From assembly GCF_000315915.1 (NCBI RefSeq), contig NC_020188.1, positions 79,501 through 143,500 on the forward strand: DNA of 64,000 nt, written 5' to 3'. Position numbers and translations under genes: made by a program. Under the pieces are notes generated by a model that was given only the letters and a program-made list of their open reading frames with translations, was not told the DNA's origin and did no database searches. Positions 20,401 to 30,028 of the stretch are shown in pieces. The stretch is from Henningerozyma blattae CBS 6284. Taxonomy: Eukaryota; Ascomycota; Saccharomycetes; Saccharomycetales; Saccharomycetaceae. Within the stretch, counting starts at the first letter, position 1. Every line of letters starts with the position of its first letter.

Positions 20401-23400
20401 GAACAAAAAAGTTCTCCAGCTCTCTTGATTAGTTTTGTTCAATGATGCTATCACTCCATTAATTGACATACTAGCTGGTAATCCAGATAATAACTCAATG
20501 TCGTTTATTCCCTCATATATATTTTTTAAATTCAAAATATCTAAACTGCATTCTTGTTCCATATTAACCTCTTCAAATAACATATATGCAAAAAGGAGTT
20601 CATTGGCAGAAATAGCATTCTTGTATATAAGTCTGAGATTAACTTTTTTGTATATTGAGATAAATGGTCGCACTCCAGATATATATCCTGTTCTAAGCAT
20701 TGCTATCATACTTAATATGACTTGAGCTTTTGGAATTGAATCGACACAACCAGCAAGTGTTCCAAAATTCTCAGTAACAAATAAAACGAAAGATTCACTT
20801 TCTTGAGCATCAAAACTGATGAATGCAAAGAAAAGAATGGGAAATATCTTTTCTTGAAATGAAATAGATGTTTTTAAAAGAATTAATAGGTATAATAGAC
20901 TAGGACAATAAGATTCCAAATGGACTAATAAAATATTTACTAATTCCAAAATCCAATCGCAATACTTAATACTCTTGTCAAATATTTTCTTATTGTTATA
21001 ATAATCTTTAGAAAATGTTCTGTTAATTGAAATTATTCGCGGGAAAATTGCTTCTAGTGCATGTTTATTCATTAGGGAACTTTGAGCTTCTTCAATAAAT
21101 AATTTGGTGATATTGATATTTTGTGACTGACTATCTTTGGTAAATGTATTAAAATATGTTGAAAAGATGCACTCGATAATGAATTTAAGGGTAATATGAT
21201 GGTCATCAGCTTTTCTTAACGTTTTTCTAAAAGAATAGAAGCATTCAAAAATGCTCAGCAGTGGGTCCATTTGTTCAAATATAGTAGTATAATTCCAATT
21301 AATAGCATGTGGTTTATCTACGTCTACAAAAATCTCACCTCCATTTCTTACGTAGTTTGTAATATATTTTTTAGTGAATAATTGGTAACTTGTGGAATTA
21401 TAGGGGTTTGATAAGGGATAAAGTAAAATTTTCTGTAAACCATGAGTATTTGGAGTAATGTTAGCTGCATTAGAGCTACTAGAATTAAGTACAATAGATG
21501 CGATTAATTGGGATGAATATTTAGTGTATTCTTTCTCTTGAAGTAATAAGTCAATCAAATATTCACCTTTAAAGTTTAGTTCATCTGAAGAAGGAGTATC
21601 CAGCATTATGGTAGCATATTTTAAAATTTCTTGCTCGTTTGATCGGAGGTTTGTCCATCTCCTCCTGTCAATCGATTTTAATAATTTCAAAAAATCTTGT
21701 GCAAGAGACATATATTCTCCTTCTTTAAAAAACATTATAATGCTAGAAAATGATGCAGTGAATGAAGAGCCAATATTAAAATTTGATTCATAACTAAATT
21801 TTAAAGTAACTAACATTAGGGGAAAAATTTCATCATATAGCCTACGATCCACTGAAAGTTCTGATAATGAATATAAGACATTTGTGAGACAATAGGACGA
21901 AAAAAACGATGATAGGTAGCTGCAAAATATATATTTAAGTTCTCTTAATAAGCCCAATTTTTCGTAATACTGAGAAGATTTCTTCAAATCATCTAAAATC
22001 CATAGACAAGTTATATCGATGTCTGATGATTGGAAATTTGCTTTAAAGATTTTATTAAGCAAGCTGATAGAGGAAGGAAAATCAATTTTTAAAGGCGAAC
22101 GATACTTTGATGATTTTGAATATTTTACGAATAGCAAATATGAGAGTTCATCATCTCTATGCAATTTCTTTAACGTAGTTTGAATATCTTCGATAACCAA
22201 GAATTCAGTTGATTTTAGTATCCTCCTGCTGATTAGCAAAGCATTTTCTTGAATAATTGTGGTTAACTTTTTTCCTATGACATTTTTTATGGTTGGAAAT
22301 ATGGTATCGTGAATACCTGTTGGCAAATATGCTAATGGGAGGCATATGTGCATTGACTCTTGTAATAACTGAGATGCTGTTCTTTGTGTTGTCTGTAAAA
22401 TCAGCTCTAATAAATTAGTGTTGGTACACGCTGTAGCATAATAAACAGAGATGAAGTCTGTGGCATAAAGTCTGATAAAATCTGAGAATTTTTCAAATCC
22501 AAACAAAGAAATATCGCAAATTGTTTCAAGATCACTTGAATCTCCATCTGGTTTTGATATAGAAGGCAGTTTTTTTGCCCATGAAATTAGAACCTCGTAT
22601 TTGAAATGATCAAATAAATCTTTCATTGTGGTCAATTTTAGAGAACTAGCAACACTATGAAGCATAGATGATATATAAAATTTCATGTGGGGATATGTAG
22701 TAAATGATAGCATGTTCTCTATTATATGTGGTAGATTTGTATTTGAAGAGCTAGCTAAATTTAGCATTGATAGAGAGAAGAAGCTCGAATACTCCATACT
22801 TCTCTGAGGGTGGTGAAATATAGAAGAAAGTTCTTGGAGGATTACTTGTTGATTTTTAATGCTCACCACGTTCATATAATGTCCTAACTTGGACGATAGA
22901 ATTGCAACTGTTGGTAAATTGATTTTTTTAAAGCATTCGATTAGTACCATGAATACACGTTGTTTGCTCCCCTTTACAATATTATTAGATAGATCATGAT
23001 AAATAAGCATATTTAACAATAGTTTTGACAGATATTCTATTGATTTATTTCCACTAAACGAATTATCTTTAAAACGTTCTATAATCCACTCAAAGATATC
23101 ATTGCAGTCTGCATTGAGATGTAATTCTGTTTTAAGTAACCATTGAGGACGAAGGGAGTCTAAATACATGCAGAGCATAGTCATAACTTCTGAGGATGTA
23201 TTATATTTACTATTTAAAATATGGGATCCAATAACTTCGGTGATTTTTACAAGTAGATCACTATCGAACGAAAATTTATTATCTATGGACGACAGCCATG
23301 AAATAAAAGTATCAAATCCTTCAAGAAATTTTTCAGTCGAAATTCGTTTAGATAGTTGCAATATCTCCGATAATACATGATTGTTGTTATGCTCTTGCAA

Positions 23401-26076
23401 ACGCCAATGTTTAGCAATTACGGTTTGTATAATAAGTGAGGTATTGTGAGCACTGTATTTGTTAAAAGTTTCACTGATTGAAAAATTCTTCGTAACTGAC
23501 TTGTTCAAAACCTCAAAAGATTTTTCTATTACAGTTTTCTGTTTTAAAGAAACAATATTAGGTTCATTTTCTATAAAATTGACGTAGTCATTACCCTCAG
23601 CATCAGATAATAGCAGCTCTGAAAATATGAAATCTGGTAATGGTTCAGTTAGCATAAATGGTAAAATTTTTCGTAGATGTCTGAGTAGTATATAGTTAGA
23701 ATCATTAAGGGATTTTACGAATGGAGTATAAAAATCTTTAAATTCGTGATAAAAGTCTGAGAACAATCCTGTATCATTGCTCATAACAAAATCATTAAAT
23801 TGCATTGTAAAAACAATGGATAATAGTTCAAAAAATATGTTTACCTTCTCAATATATGTGACTTTTAACTCTGGGATCATAGGATAAATCTTAGATAAGA
23901 ATGAAAATAATTCATCCCGATGGATTCTACAGTTAGAAATCGGATTCATTAGCTTTAATTTCTTCAATTCATTGGCTTTTTGTGTGTTTTGGAGTAAAAA
24001 TTTCCTTTGCTTCTCATATTTTGTCCAAACCTCATAATATAATTTCCACTCTTCAAATAACCAGGTTGGAGTGATCGTCAGACAATATACAAAGCGTGAA
24101 TCAGCTACTGGAACCTTCATGTCCCATAGCCAGATAACTAACCTTGAAAACGATTTATTTGATGCAGTGAAGAGGGGTATGCACTGTTGATTTATTTTAG
24201 AATTAATCCAAGCCCAAATACAGTCACCTGATGTTAGTCTTTTAGTTGACAAAAAATCTTTACCAATGTATTGAAAGTATATCCAAAATTGGAAAGATTC
24301 ATTAGAAAATAGTGCTGGTCCATTTACTTCAGATAATTCATATAAATCCAGCATCCTTTGGCGGGAATGAGTATCCAAAACAATTTTGTTGCTTGGATTA
24401 GTATTCTGGTTTATTTTATCGTTATTATTTTCAGAATGGCCAATATCGGAGTTATAAGAATAGATAGATAATTTAAGTAGTAAAGCTGTCGACATTTTGC
24501 AATATTTTGGATCCTTAATTAATGGTAAGCATATCTTAAGCAATTTATTAGCATCGTCGTTAGTAAAAGTAAAGGATACTTTTGAGATCAATGATATTAA
24601 GGTTAGGCATACCCAATTAATTAAAAAGGACTTTTCGTACTTCTGAAGTATCAGATCTTTCAAGGTATTAAAATTGTGAGAATTTAAAAAGAAGAGTGAA
24701 GAATGGAATGATAGTATTTGCAAAGAAATTAAATTAATATTCTCCACGTTAATTTCTAGACAGTTTACAAAAAATTCATCAATAGATTCTGAATTGAGTA
24801 ATATAGAAGTAAATGATGGTTCAAATTTTCGCCTTTTGAATAATTGCGGTAATTGAGTAATTAGATTCTGTTCATGAATTCCGCATATTCTTCCTTTAAA
24901 TATAAAATATGAATTTATAAGCTTAACCAATCCTAGTAAACAAAGCCAATTACTTGTTGCATGATTTTCTGCTAATGCGAAATCATTAAATTGAAACCAA
25001 GAAACCTTTTCATTAATAGAGTTGACTTCATTGGGCAAAATGATACGAATATAGTCAATAGATATGTTATTCGATTTATATGACACAAGCATCAAAATTA
25101 AATACTCTTGGAAAATTTTAAATAACGAATCTTGAGATATTACGTTTTTTATTTCCTTATTAATATGAGAATTTTTAGTCATTAATGGTAGATGATTTGG
25201 TATCAGTTCACTCGTAAATATGTGAATAAAATTTAAGTTTAATTGAATTTTTTGATTTGAAGTATTGTTAATATTAAGTATATGCTTCATTAATTTCCCT
25301 ATAAGGCTAATAGTCATATTAATGTTAGTTAAATTAAATTTTATAATAACTATCTTGGCCAACTCAATAATTAGTTCTGTATTCGAGTTCTCAAAGTTTA
25401 TAAGGTCAAAATAATGGAACAATGTTTCAAATATTAAACTATATTTTATTTGTTTGATTGCAACAGTGTCATTTTTTAGTAAGTCAATTAGGCATGTGAT
25501 AAAATTGAGCATTATTTTATCATTTATCTTTTTTAATTTAGTTCTATCTATAATAATTGAAGAAATTTGATCAATTAATGAAACCCAACTATGAGCCGGG
25601 AATCTTAAGCTAAATATTTCTGATCGTATTAATGAAATTAGAGAGTAAGATATGTGAATTGAGATTAATTCAATAAGTTCCCCTGAATTATCAAAATATA
25701 TCAAATCAAGCAAGGAGGTAAAACATAGTTGTAAAGATTTAACTTTAAGTCTATTGCTCGTTTTTTCAATGAATAAACGAATGATATAAGATATGTTTGT
25801 TAATTTTGATTCAGATAGTTTTAATTTATTGCTTGAAGTGGAAGAGTATGAATTTGAAGGTGATGATGATTGTAAAATAATGAACTTTTTTTGTTCTGAA
25901 TCTAAGAGTAAGATTAAAGACTCGATAATAATTGAAATTGAATTATTTGGAATCTTATTGGGATTATCTCTCAGTAAGTCTGTTAAACTATCTAAAGCTT
26001 GATTCCTATCTCTCTGTTTAGAAGAGCATAATTGATTAATGATATGTTCTATATTTCTATTTGAAAGATTATCCAT
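17449..26076 (-). CDS. TEL1: Tel1, ATM-family checkpoint and telomere kinase
   Basis: The 2875-residue product is a complete PIKK. An N-terminal TAN motif lies near residue 16 (CSSKQRDRNQALDSLTDLL), and long HEAT-type helical repeats and a FAT region follow. The kinase domain has its catalytic loop GLGDRHLNNILID near residue 2685, the metal-binding HIDLGIAFDQG just after, and the activation segment PFRLTRDIINGFG. A C-terminal FATC ends AQLFFGWSPFY. S. cerevisiae Tel1 is about 2787 residues. It is recruited by Mre11-Rad50-Xrs2 to double-strand breaks and short telomeres and phosphorylates S/T-Q sites. No frameshift breaks the long ORF. The gene lies upstream of RPL23 on the same strand, as in the S. 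cerevisiae YBL088C-YBL087C pair, while its other neighbour, FAR11, comes from a different block. Confidence 0.98.
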   Translation of the reverse strand: MDNLSNRNIEHIINQLCSSKQRDRNQALDSLTDLLRDNPNKIPNNSISIIIESLILLLDSEQKKFIILQSSSPSNSYSSTSSNKLKLSESKLTNISYIIRLFIEKTSNRLKVKSLQLCFTSLLDLIYFDNSGELIELISIHISYSLISLIRSEIFSLRFPAHSWVSLIDQISSIIIDRTKLKKINDKIMLNFITCLIDLLKNDTVAIKQIKYSLIFETLFHYFDLINFENSNTELIIELAKIVIIKFNLTNINMTISLIGKLMKHILNINNTSNQKIQLNLNFIHIFTSELIPNHLPLMTKNSHINKEIKNVISQDSLFKIFQEYLILMLVSYKSNNISIDYIRIILPNEVNSINEKVSWFQFNDFALAENHATSNWLCLLGLVKLINSYFIFKGRICGIHEQNLITQLPQLFKRRKFEPSFTSILLNSESIDEFFVNCLEINVENINLISLQILSFHSSLFFLNSHNFNTLKDLILQKYEKSFLINWVCLTLISLISKVSFTFTNDDANKLLKICLPLIKDPKYCKMSTALLLKLSIYSYNSDIGHSENNNDKINQNTNPSNKIVLDTHSRQRMLDLYELSEVNGPALFSNESFQFWIYFQYIGKDFLSTKRLTSGDCIWAWINSKINQQCIPLFTASNKSFSRLVIWLWDMKVPVADSRFVYCLTITPTWLFEEWKLYYEVWTKYEKQRKFLLQNTQKANELKKLKLMNPISNCRIHRDELFSFLSKIYPMIPELKVTYIEKVNIFFELLSIVFTMQFNDFVMSNDTGLFSDFYHEFKDFYTPFVKSLNDSNYILLRHLRKILPFMLTEPLPDFIFSELLLSDAEGNDYVNFIENEPNIVSLKQKTVIEKSFEVLNKSVTKNFSISETFNKYSAHNTSLIIQTVIAKHWRLQEHNNNHVLSEILQLSKRISTEKFLEGFDTFISWLSSIDNKFSFDSDLLVKITEVIGSHILNSKYNTSSEVMTMLCMYLDSLRPQWLLKTELHLNADCNDIFEWIIERFKDNSFSGNKSIEYLSKLLLNMLIYHDLSNNIVKGSKQRVFMVLIECFKKINLPTVAILSSKLGHYMNVVSIKNQQVILQELSSIFHHPQRSMEYSSFFSLSMLNLASSSNTNLPHIIENMLSFTTYPHMKFYISSMLHSVASSLKLTTMKDLFDHFKYEVLISWAKKLPSISKPDGDSSDLETICDISLFGFEKFSDFIRLYATDFISVYYATACTNTNLLELILQTTQRTASQLLQESMHICLPLAYLPTGIHDTIFPTIKNVIGKKLTTIIQENALLISRRILKSTEFLVIEDIQTTLKKLHRDDELSYLLFVKYSKSSKYRSPLKIDFPSSISLLNKIFKANFQSSDIDITCLWILDDLKKSSQYYEKLGLLRELKYIFCSYLSSFFSSYCLTNVLYSLSELSVDRRLYDEIFPLMLVTLKFSYESNFNIGSSFTASFSSIIMFFKEGEYMSLAQDFLKLLKSIDRRRWTNLRSNEQEILKYATIMLDTPSSDELNFKGEYLIDLLLQEKEYTKYSSQLIASIVLNSSSSNAANITPNTHGLQKILLYPLSNPYNSTSYQLFTKKYITNYVRNGGEIFVDVDKPHAINWNYTTIFEQMDPLLSIFECFYSFRKTLRKADDHHITLKFIIECIFSTYFNTFTKDSQSQNINITKLFIEEAQSSLMNKHALEAIFPRIISINRTFSKDYYNNKKIFDKSIKYCDWILELVNILLVHLESYCPSLLYLLILLKTSISFQEKIFPILFFAFISFDAQESESFVLFVTENFGTLAGCVDSIPKAQVILSMIAMLRTGYISGVRPFISIYKKVNLRLIYKNAISANELLFAYMLFEEVNMEQECSLDILNLKNIYEGINDIELLSGLPASMSINGVIASLNKTNQESWRTFLFNNALLDSSANQQDNFISSAYSNSLESNGFINLALSLQNATNVTDESNIYDWSIQLRNWDLPIPHILNTTSKAQYAGLKKIVTYGVNSITELDNLFDEVYYNIKHFAIKNDWLNSLSELNSIKEHILQMNNSHPNNFCETQIHTESITFKDFKSHLITKYTTCLLLAESSLDIDFKLRLKQYIHASFYLGTFVQKAIDNQSIQDSIKASILLENIRDTLNNVEEATPYLPFMNRYVDFNAALALWESGEFKTPILKLKNLLENPVSLDNIGSEMLFLMKPLEIRNDSMKAYLVEWSSHSRYESPSLIYKNYINSIDTTSKDQEKTAMVFQKMGDFLLRQVQQMKSSGQIEERNQICKKSTASLNKLSLIYNKGTLTTDEKKETKQQYMRIKQQNIFDLSIVNNLKEQYENFNWFCLEFFMNAMILSDTFDDELLDKFCSLWFENDKNNNINRKLYDKIANMPTWKFLSWTNQIASKLSIEETAFQKPLRLIMERIIFKFPYDSLYAIMNIRLHKSYLDGTHSDMSQKIEAVERIMHRLKRIENGKFYATYVTPIEIFCNEVVKLANLKISKNTRSINLENIKIGKYWLVDLLLQKIPLPTAPVTIKCSQDGKSPRAYITSIKSTLIVSATGLSLPKIVSFTQSDGLQYKVLMKGSKDDLKQDSVMEQAFQKVNHIFASHKKLRAKYLKIRTYEVIPLDPGTGMIEFVRNSISLHEILNDLHKGDELTFNKARSLMKNAQNKTPSEKVACFKELTDRIKPQLRKFFFNAFLHPDDWFSAKMNYTKGVAVTSIIGFVLGLGDRHLNNILIDSHSGEPIHIDLGIAFDQGRLLPIPETIPFRLTRDIINGFGVTGVEGLFRKNCEYTYSVLRENHQKFLSVMNLLKWDPLYSWVMSPMRKHRHLVELNESMDETNFHKLVTEPDTICHSEVNNDEEANDQSLRAINTIEEKLVGNGLSVESTVQELIQQATDETKLAQLFFGWSPFY

Positions 26077-26621
26077 GGATCATGTAAGTGAATGGATATT
26101 GCAAGCTCAATTAAAACATTAAACTACTCTGATAAAAAATCATTTTTCTGGGTATTTTAAGAAGTTGTTTTTTTTGTTTCCTTGATTAATAATACCTCAA
26201 TTCGCGTATTAGCTAAGATATTGATACGACAGCAGCAAAAGATAAAAAAAAATGGTATACAATGTATCTACTAATATACAAAAAACTAGCAGACATTAAA
26301 TATTTTAGTAATAACAGGTCATGTACTTCTCATCAATCGATCTTATTATAAACTACTCCTGAGATTTACTTGAGATAAAAAATTTAGTAAACGTAAACTA
26401 GCCGCTAAAGCATATGATGCGATGATGCACAAACAATTATGTATTATTTTGAAGCTGTTAGTTTGCAATAGTACTAGCACTAAGCCTTATTCACTAACCT
26501 TCATTTTACGGTGTTAGATTAATTAAATAGCTTGTCAGTTACCCAGTTAATGAAAAACTTTTAATGTTAAGTTATATGAAAAATTATAAGAATAATGATA
26601 ATAAGTAATTATATTATTTAT
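26077..26621. other. Intergenic TEL1 promoter / RPL23 3' region
   Basis: 545 bases lie between two leftward genes, containing the TEL1 upstream region and the RPL23 terminator region. No tRNA or specific motif is recognised. Confidence 0.55.
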
Positions 26622-27289
26622 TTAAACAACAACACCAGAGTTAGAAGCAACTCTTGGCCACAAATCGGCACATTCTTTACCGACTGGACCAGTGATGGCG
26701 GAACCTTTCATTTCACCCTTTGGGTTGGCAATAACACCAGCATTATCTTCGAAGTATAAATAAACACCATCTTTTCTTCTCCAAGACTTAGCTTGACGAA
26801 CAACAATAGCTGGCATAACCTTCTTTCTTAATTCTGGCTTACCTTTCTTAACGGTAGCCATGACCATATCACCTAAAGAGGCGGCTGGTAATCTGTTCAA
26901 TCTAGAACCAGAACCTTTAACGGCGATAATGTATAAATTTCTAGCACCAGAATTGTCAGCACAATTCATGATGGCACCAGTTGGCAAACCTAACTGAATA
27001 AAAAAAATGTTCAATGAAATATGAATCACAAGATTTCATAATTTCACTCAATATTTCACTGTTAGTAAAAAAATTATTCTAATAGAGAATATCTGAAGTG
27101 AAGCATATCGATAGAAGAGCAGGAATACAAAATATTTTATCCTACGGCAATGTTATATGGCTATTTCAAAATGTACAATATAATCCTAAATCTAATCTAA
27201 TTAATCCTTCATTCCAGTTAATCTTAAAATATATTGCTTGAACATACAGAAATTCTGAATTTAGTACCTTGAGCACCGTTACCCGACAT
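26622..27289 (-). CDS. RPL23: 60S ribosomal protein L23 (uL14), spliced (two exons)
   Basis: Exon 1 (27248-27289) encodes [14 protein letters not shown] and exon 2 (26622-26993) continues [20 protein letters not shown] to the end VASNSGVVV. The spliced product is 137 residues, the same as in S. cerevisiae, and nearly identical to it over the parts I remember. uL14 lies at the subunit interface of the large subunit. The intron position after codon 14 is the same as in S. cerevisiae RPL23A and RPL23B. S. cerevisiae keeps both WGD copies (YBL087C, YER117W). Here one copy stands next to TEL1 (a YBL neighbour) and SLX8 (a YER neighbour). A Cbf1-type box and a Rap1-like site lie upstream. Confidence 0.98.
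26994..27247 (-). other. RPL23: RPL23 intron
   Basis: This 254-base intron has donor GTATGT, branch point TACTAAC at 27061-27067 and acceptor TTCAG. Splicing is phase 0. An unspliced frame stops after eight codons. Confidence 0.95.
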
Positions 27290-27527
27290 TTTTAATGGTT
27301 TATGGTATTGTTGTTGTGGATAATTTCAAAAATTTTGAAAATAATCTAGAACAAAATTTATATATAAAATATTTAACTAATAATAGAAGTTAACAATACT
27401 ATTAATTGGAACAAGGTTTTCAAGTGAAATTTTCAAATAATTTTATTGAAAGAAAAATGGTAGTAAATTAAGCTAGCTTTCTGATTCACAGAGGGCATTC
27501 CATGAAAACTGGAAAAAAAGCGTTTTG

Positions 27528-27535
27528 CACGTGAC
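27528..27535 (-). promoter_or_regulatory. Cbf1-type box in the RPL23 promoter
   Basis: CACGTGAC reads GTCACGTG on the minus strand, an exact RTCACRTG match about 240 bases upstream of RPL23. Cbf1 sites at ribosomal-protein promoters are known from yeasts that keep the older Tbf1/Cbf1 wiring. I saw no Tbf1 motif nearby. Confidence 0.5.
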
Positions 27536-27656
27536 ATGCCAGTTTCAGATTATGTTGCGTCGTTTGAAGGCTAGGAGTAGAAAGTGAGGATAAAAAAAAT
27601 AGGAAATACAAGACGGAAAGAAAAACCACAAAAGTCCACAAGTTGAGAAATTTTGT

Positions 27657-27668
27657 GGTGTGTGGATG
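27657..27668 (-). promoter_or_regulatory. Rap1-like site in the RPL23 promoter
   Basis: The minus strand reads CATCCACACACC. This matches 11 of 12 positions of the Rap1 consensus CACCCAYACAYY and resembles the CATCC variant found at ribosomal-protein genes. It lies about 370 bases upstream of RPL23. Confidence 0.5.
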
Positions 27669-28199
27669 GAAGCAGGGAACAAAATACAAAATACCGAGAA
27701 TGTAAAAGTCCGAAAAATTAAGAAAAATAAAATAATAATAAAAAAACACTGAATTATAAGAGACTACGAAGTTTGAAAGTTGAGAATGAAACAAATTGTA
27801 AGATAGAAGACAAATTTAGTTCCTCAATACCTGTAAATTAAGGTAGGGAGCCTGCTAATACTAATATTATGTATAGGTCATATGAAGCATATATTTTTCG
27901 TAAAATATCTGTATTTGGTAGCTTCCTTTCACGGCACTCAGAACTCGAAGCGGCATTATAAATAATAAATCATTCCGAAGGACATGTATACAAATTCTTC
28001 TTACTAAAACAAGATTAAAACAGATATCTTGAAACTCTTAGCAACAGGATAAAAAAAACACGTAGCTTTAATTATCTATATTTAGCTTTAAATATAGTCT
28101 ATAGCTGAAACAGTGGCTCAGTGTTTTTTAGATCTATAAACTGATTCATATATAAAATCGGATCAAGTTAAATTATATGTGTGAAAATAATACGCAATT

Positions 28200-29144
28200 A
28201 TGTCGCATGATGATAACAGTGATTACAACAATGAAGGAAATTCGGGGACGATAGGCCATACCATGAATTTTTCTGGTTCTACAGATGATAATAACTATTT
28301 TAGTTCTGACTTAGGAGGTACAAATAGTACCTATTCGCCTTATAATGAGGAGGAGAATACCGATGATGAGGAACCACAAAGAAAGAGGCGGCGTTACAAC
28401 GTTATTCGTGACAGTGATGATAGTAATAACAGTGATGATAGTGATGACAGTGATGATAGTATTATTCAAGATGCTTACCAGCCAATAACTATCGTATCAA
28501 CTCAGTCTGCTGCGGAAAATGAAAGACAGTCATCAGTACAAAGAATTGATTCAAATGACAACGAATATGATGGCGAATTAGATATAGTCAGCGAACGTGA
28601 TTTAGCAGAAGAAGAAGGTCAACAGATTCTTAACTTATTAACTACTGAAGAGCAAGGTCAAGATAATTCAAATGCGTCATCTTCTGAAGTGCCAACGCTA
28701 ACTGACCGCCATCAAACGGAATACAGCAACTTTCATCCACATCATGATGATGAAAGTGGTGATAGTGATGTAATTTCAGTAGGAGATGTGGTTGAAATTC
28801 TAGATGATGATCCAGAGGAATCCTCTATCTTTAGTGGAACGAATGTACCAAATGCCAACGGCTCCAACGCTACCTCAAGCAGAACACAGCTAGCCGCCCA
28901 CAAACCAGCTATCTCACGTCCCTGCACTGAATATAAGTGTCCCATCTGCCTGGAACCTCCAGAAACCTCAGTGGTAACGCCCTGTGGTCACGTGTTCTGT
29001 GCAGGCTGTGCATTTCAGATGTTGAACCAATCCAGGGCCAGAACTAGGCATGGCCATTGTGCACTATGTAGAAATAACGTCAACCTCCAGAGTTTGCGAC
29101 TTATGGTATTACGCAAGATACCACGTAAGATCCAGCATACATAG
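28200..29144 (+). CDS. SLX8: Slx8, RING subunit of the SUMO-targeted ubiquitin ligase
   Basis: The 314-residue product has an acidic, Ser/Asp-rich N-terminal region with Asp-Ser repeats and a basic patch (RKRRRYN). The C-terminal C3HC4 RING starts near residue 246 (CPICLEPPETSVVTPCGHVF, then FCAGCAFQML and GHCALCR). The wording around the RING is that of Slx8 (274 residues in S. cerevisiae), including the LRLMVLRK tail. With Slx5 it ubiquitylates poly-SUMOylated proteins in DNA repair and at nuclear pores. It follows RPL23 as YER116C follows YER117W in S. cerevisiae, on the duplicate track paired with YBL. Confidence 0.93.
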   Translation: MSHDDNSDYNNEGNSGTIGHTMNFSGSTDDNNYFSSDLGGTNSTYSPYNEEENTDDEEPQRKRRRYNVIRDSDDSNNSDDSDDSDDSIIQDAYQPITIVSTQSAAENERQSSVQRIDSNDNEYDGELDIVSERDLAEEEGQQILNLLTTEEQGQDNSNASSSEVPTLTDRHQTEYSNFHPHHDDESGDSDVISVGDVVEILDDDPEESSIFSGTNVPNANGSNATSSRTQLAAHKPAISRPCTEYKCPICLEPPETSVVTPCGHVFCAGCAFQMLNQSRARTRHGHCALCRNNVNLQSLRLMVLRKIPRKIQHT

Positions 29145-30028
29145 ACATGCTTTTATTACTACATGTATCGACTTATAGCCGCTTGCTTCTTCTTAGCTCC
29201 GTTACATATTTCCGTTCTCCGTGATCACTCCTTATTTCCGTGGTTGGACTCGGCTCAAAAGCATCGCGCTGTGTACCCAAACAAGTAGTGAAATTTCACT
29301 TCCGAATCCGTGCTTGCAATTTTATTGGAATTTATTACCAATTGCTCTTTCTGTTCTTCCATCTTTAGGGCCGATGGCAAAATCTGGCTACTATACTCAG
29401 GCAACCTCAACTGTGTATTAAAGTGTTTCGGTAGCGTGTAGGGTGATATTATCAGGAGCTTTGATAAATTGCTGCATTTATTTATTCAATAAACATTTCG
29501 TTAATCAAGCTAAGAAAGGCGGAGGTAATAAACGAATATCCAAACTAGCTCGTATTTCTAAAGAATTCGAATTCTTTTGTAAGCCTAGTAACTTTGCGGA
29601 TTGATTTTTATCCTATTATTTTAGAGTTCTTTTCAAAATTAAAGAAATTATTCACCTATACGGTAAAAGACTAAAATCTATTGTATTTCAACAAGGGTTT
29701 GCCGACTACTGTATTGTGGGCTATTCCGATTAACATCATCTCTTTAATATTTGTCAATAGTTTTTATTATCTGTCTTTTATTTATTTATTTATCCTTTTT
29801 TTTCATTACAACTAGTCCACTTATTTTGGTTTAATTACATTGTTTGTTTGGTTTTTGATTTTTGTTTTTGACTATTTGTTTGTCTCACTCACATACTTGA
29901 ATAAATAAGAATAATAAAATATAACATTTAACAAAAAATAGGAATAATATAATATTCATAACTATTCCGGGGTTAGCTCGCCTGTGTTCTATACGACTGA
30001 TAAATAATATAAAACTAATATCTACATA
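29145..30028. other. Intergenic SLX8-BOI, BOI promoter
   Basis: 884 bases. The first 300 are relatively GC-rich and contain a 66-codon frame at 29221-29421 with no recognisable content. The last 200 are T-rich and then A-rich, like a yeast promoter and leader. In S. cerevisiae YBL086C and SPR6 would lie in this interval on the two tracks; neither is present. Confidence 0.55.

Larger units (their letters stand above)
27290..28199. promoter_or_regulatory. Divergent promoter of RPL23 and SLX8
   Basis: 910 bases between divergent starts. The half nearer RPL23 is purine-rich on the plus strand and carries the two sites listed separately. A 102-codon leftward frame at 27486-27794 has hydrophobic, unstructured content and covers the likely ribosomal-protein promoter, so I do not call it a gene. 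Confidence 0.6.

Noticed and set aside
27486..27794. A 102-codon frame upstream of RPL23.
   Set aside because: Phe/Leu/Ser-rich with no family, and it covers the ribosomal-protein promoter sites.
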